Origin: Lunasporangiospora selenospora
Lineage: Eukaryota > Mortierellomycota > Mortierellomycetes > Mortierellales > Mortierellaceae
Reading direction: 5' to 3'
Assembly (NCBI GenBank): GCA_015680635.1
Contig: JAABOA010000006.1
Span: 1-20,184 of the forward strand
DNA length: 20,184 bases
Position numbers and translations under genes: made by a program. The notes beneath the pieces were generated by a model. It saw nothing but the letters and a program-made list of their open reading frames with translations, did not search any database and had not been told where the DNA came from. Below are positions 17,789 through 20,184 of this stretch, one piece after another (position 1 is the stretch's first letter; every line of letters begins with the position of its first letter).

Positions 17789-18068
17789 CGACCTAACATA
17801 GAGCTTTCTCAAGAGAAAAAAAATATAAATATAAAAAAAAATTGTTGCCCTTTCTGGTTTGGTCACTGGAGTGGTTATCAGTGGCGAAATTTCAAAAGTG
17901 GGAGCACTGACCAGCCTTAAAAAAATTTAGACAGTCAAGGCACAAAAAAAAGTTTGCTGAAACTATACTGAACCATTGTTGAATGCGAAAGTAGGTTCAT
18001 GTATATGGAACAATTGAATGAGAAGGGAAGGTTACAGAGATTGAATGTAGTACAAAGAATCTAACAGT
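17789..18068 (+). other. NDC80 3' region and leader of the methyltransferase gene
   Basis: These 280 bp contain an A/T-rich stretch at about 17815-17842 likely to serve NDC80 3' end formation. A small TTTCTC/GAGAAA hairpin is centred near 17810. Several upstream ATGs precede the next gene: one at 17983 (three codons), one at 17999 (21 codons, TAA at 18062-18064), and one at 18018 (eight codons). No gene is recognised. Confidence 0.55.
17999..18064 (+). other. 21-codon upstream ORF before the methyltransferase start
   Basis: ATG at 17999 with an in-frame second ATG at 18005 runs to TAA at 18062-18064, four bases before the proposed main ATG at 18069. It is in a different frame from the main gene. 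It matters only if the transcript starts upstream of 17999. Confidence 0.35.
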
Positions 18069-20184
18069 ATGAACAAATTTCTAAAAGAACTCTTGATCAT
18101 GAACATGGAGAATCTGATTCAGGTCCGTGCCAAAGAGTTGATCGAGTTGATCCGAGTTGGCCCAGACAATAGTCCCCTACCCGTCATCGGTGCCTCTGCC
18201 TCCCAGAACAGCAACCTCCAAGGAGATGCACCAACCACTCCATCCGCCCTGACCGAAGCCATTACCTCGCCAAACAACAACCAACCCCCGGTCTCGAAAA
18301 GGAATAGCCACTGGAATGTTCAACCTCAGAAACGATACTTTGTGGAGGGGCGGATCATCCATAAACGAAAAATGTCGAAAAGGCTATTCTTTCTGGACAT
18401 TGTCCTGGTGAGGCAGCAAGCAACCAAATCTCCTTTGAACGAGTCTTGGTATAGTCCAGATGTTGGGTCGAACGGAGAAGCCAAGTTTCTTCAAGGGGAA
18501 ACCCTAGTTAAGCAAATGGAAGCAGATATGCCGAGAGAAAGCGGCTTGAATGAGCCTAATAGATCAGGAACTAAAGCCGAAGCAGCCGACTCTGTAGGCA
18601 GCAGTACACCTTGTGTACCAATGGTAGAGACCAAGATGGAGATCATTGTTCGATATCCAGCTCACTCGCTCAAAGATATTGACGATTTGTGGCATCGAGT
18701 CCAACTAGGCTCCATTGTGCGTGTTTATGGCGACATTGAACTGGCGGAACCAAAGCGGAAAGCAGAGCAACCGACCATGATTGATATTTGTCTGATGGAG
18801 GAAATGAGGGTCAAGTGGACAGCCTTGTTACACTGTATGGATTTTGAGCTTTTGGAAGCTTGGCAGGGAAAAGAGTCATTTGAACCGAATCCTGGACAGG
18901 CCAAGATCTCTTCTACTACCATTCGCCAGTCTGTGCAACAAAAGGAATCCCAAAAGAAGCCTAAAGCTAATCACAGTCTCGATGAAGAGCAAGGGGCTGA
19001 CGCCTCTTTCCCGAACAAGAAGCCGAAACATGAGAATACGCCCGATGGAGAGATTCTGCAAACCCATATCGCGACGACAATACTCCCTGAGGACAATGCT
19101 GTGATCCGAGGTGATGCATCACAACCGCATTGTAAGTTTTGGATCAATTCTGGAAAGTGCAACAAGACCGAGTGTCTCTTTTGGCACGAGACGGACCCTG
19201 TCAAACTCAGACTAGAACGTAAACAATGGGTGGAAGCGGTAAGGAAGCTCCATCTGGCGGAGCAAATTTTCTCTCAAACTCTTTCGATGCAAATGTTTCT
19301 TTTCTCACTCCTCCTGTTTTTCTCCCCTCTTGTACCTTTAGAGAATTCAAGCAAAACGTCAGATCTCACACCATGCCTCAGACCCACATCAAAAAACGAC
19401 CAAGAACCAACATCGAGAAAGAGCTCTCTATTTCGCACAATGGCTCCTTCAAACCTTTTCCCGTGATTTTTTAAACTCGGGAACAGGTGTTCTAGATATT
19501 GCAGGTGGCCGAGGTGATCTTTCATGGGAGCTTCAAACAAGACAGGGGATCCGATCCACCATTGTTGAACCACGGCCAGGAAAGGAGATGCGAAAGTGGC
19601 AACGTCGATGGTTGGAAAAGTTTAAGCGCGAAAACCGCTACCTCCTTTCTCAAAAGGATTTTGATTCTCCCGACTCCTCCACGCCCACAGATGTAGAGTT
19701 GGCGGGTCAGAATGGGCTGGCAAACGAGGGAGCAAAGGTCGAGGAAGATGTCGAGCTGGATGATAACAAGGCTCCAGAGGGCCTGGACGGATTTATTCCC
19801 TCCAAATGGGCCTATCCTCTCCAGACAACAGAACCTGCCAGAATCCAAGCAATGTTGGACGGTGCGTTCCAAAAGGCTCGTCCTGAGTTGATCGAATCTT
19901 CTTCCATTTTAATTGGACTGCATCCAGATCAGGCGACAGAGCCGATTGTACGAGCTGCACTCGAGTCTCAAAAACCTTTTGCCGTGATTCCCTGCTGTGT
20001 CTTTGGTAGCGAGAATCTACACCGACGACTACCCATAACCTCCTCGTCTGCTGATGAGGCTAAAGTGACGGAAGAGACCGAGGACCCGAGTGCAACTGAC
20101 GAAACTGACGAAGTGGACAACAATGGGTTGAGAACAAGGGCAGTGACATCGTACGACGACTTTGTGACATGGTTAATGACACTT
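18069..20184 (+). CDS. OB-fold / CCCH zinc finger / SAM methyltransferase fusion protein (3'-partial)
   Basis: Two exons are visible, 18069-19238 and 19342 to the window edge, joined in phase 0 (donor GTAAGG, acceptor TTTAG). They give 671 residues with no stop before the edge. Residues 88-260 look like an OB-fold nucleic-acid-binding domain of the aminoacyl-tRNA-synthetase type: VEGRIIHKRKMSKRLFFLDI, then EIIVRYP, LGSIVRVYGDIEL and MIDICLMEEMRV. A CCCH finger follows, C355-x8-C364-x4-C369-x3-H373. After the intron comes a Rossmann-type methyltransferase motif I, VLDIAGGRGDL (440-450), then EPRP, an acidic insertion, GLHPDQATEPIVRAAL and FAVIPCCVFG. The order suggests an RNA-modifying enzyme, but no substrate can be named. 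The start could instead be ATG at 18099 or 18105. The C-terminus lies beyond the window. Confidence 0.82.

Overview
The window is nuclear DNA of an intron-rich filamentous fungus. The evidence is GT...AG introns mostly 60-210 bp long, a fungal HAL/NPR1-type kinase, Atg18 with the FRRG motif, Ndc80, and CT-rich leaders. An early-diverging fungus (Mucoromycota, perhaps Mortierella-like) fits the intron density, the short intergenic spaces and the presence of a TRAX gene. That placement is an inference from style, not from a marker gene. All gene models below were spliced by hand. In each, the exon phases match across every junction and the summed coding length is a multiple of three.

Layout, left to right: (1) a HAL-type Ser/Thr kinase, + strand, 588-2755, with one unusually long intron; (2) an unrecognised 1058-residue protein, - strand, 2943-6495, five exons, convergent with the kinase; (3) translin-associated factor X (TRAX), + strand, 6687-8354, three exons, divergent from gene 2 across about 190 bp; (4) a long-chain acyl-CoA synthetase, - strand, 8433-11220, six exons, tail-to-tail with TRAX only 78 bp apart; (5) a 1.47 kb intergenic region, 11221-12691, with no convincing gene; (6) ATG18, + strand, 12692-14821, nine exons; (7) NDC80, + strand, 15027-17788, six exons; (8) the 5' part of an OB-fold/CCCH/SAM-methyltransferase gene, + strand, from 18069 and running off the right edge.

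The genes do not form a pathway. They are ordinary housekeeping and regulatory loci: transporter and ion homeostasis signalling, small-RNA/tRNA fragment processing, fatty-acid activation, autophagy, chromosome segregation, and probable RNA modification. I see no transposon, CRISPR array, rRNA, tRNA or secondary-metabolite cluster. The most interesting items are the OB-CCCH-methyltransferase fusion, a Gly/Arg-rich insertion inside TRAX, an upstream ORF that overlaps the NDC80 start codon next to an ACGCGT box, pure CT microsatellites just before three 3' splice sites, and two oversized introns that contain strong hairpins.
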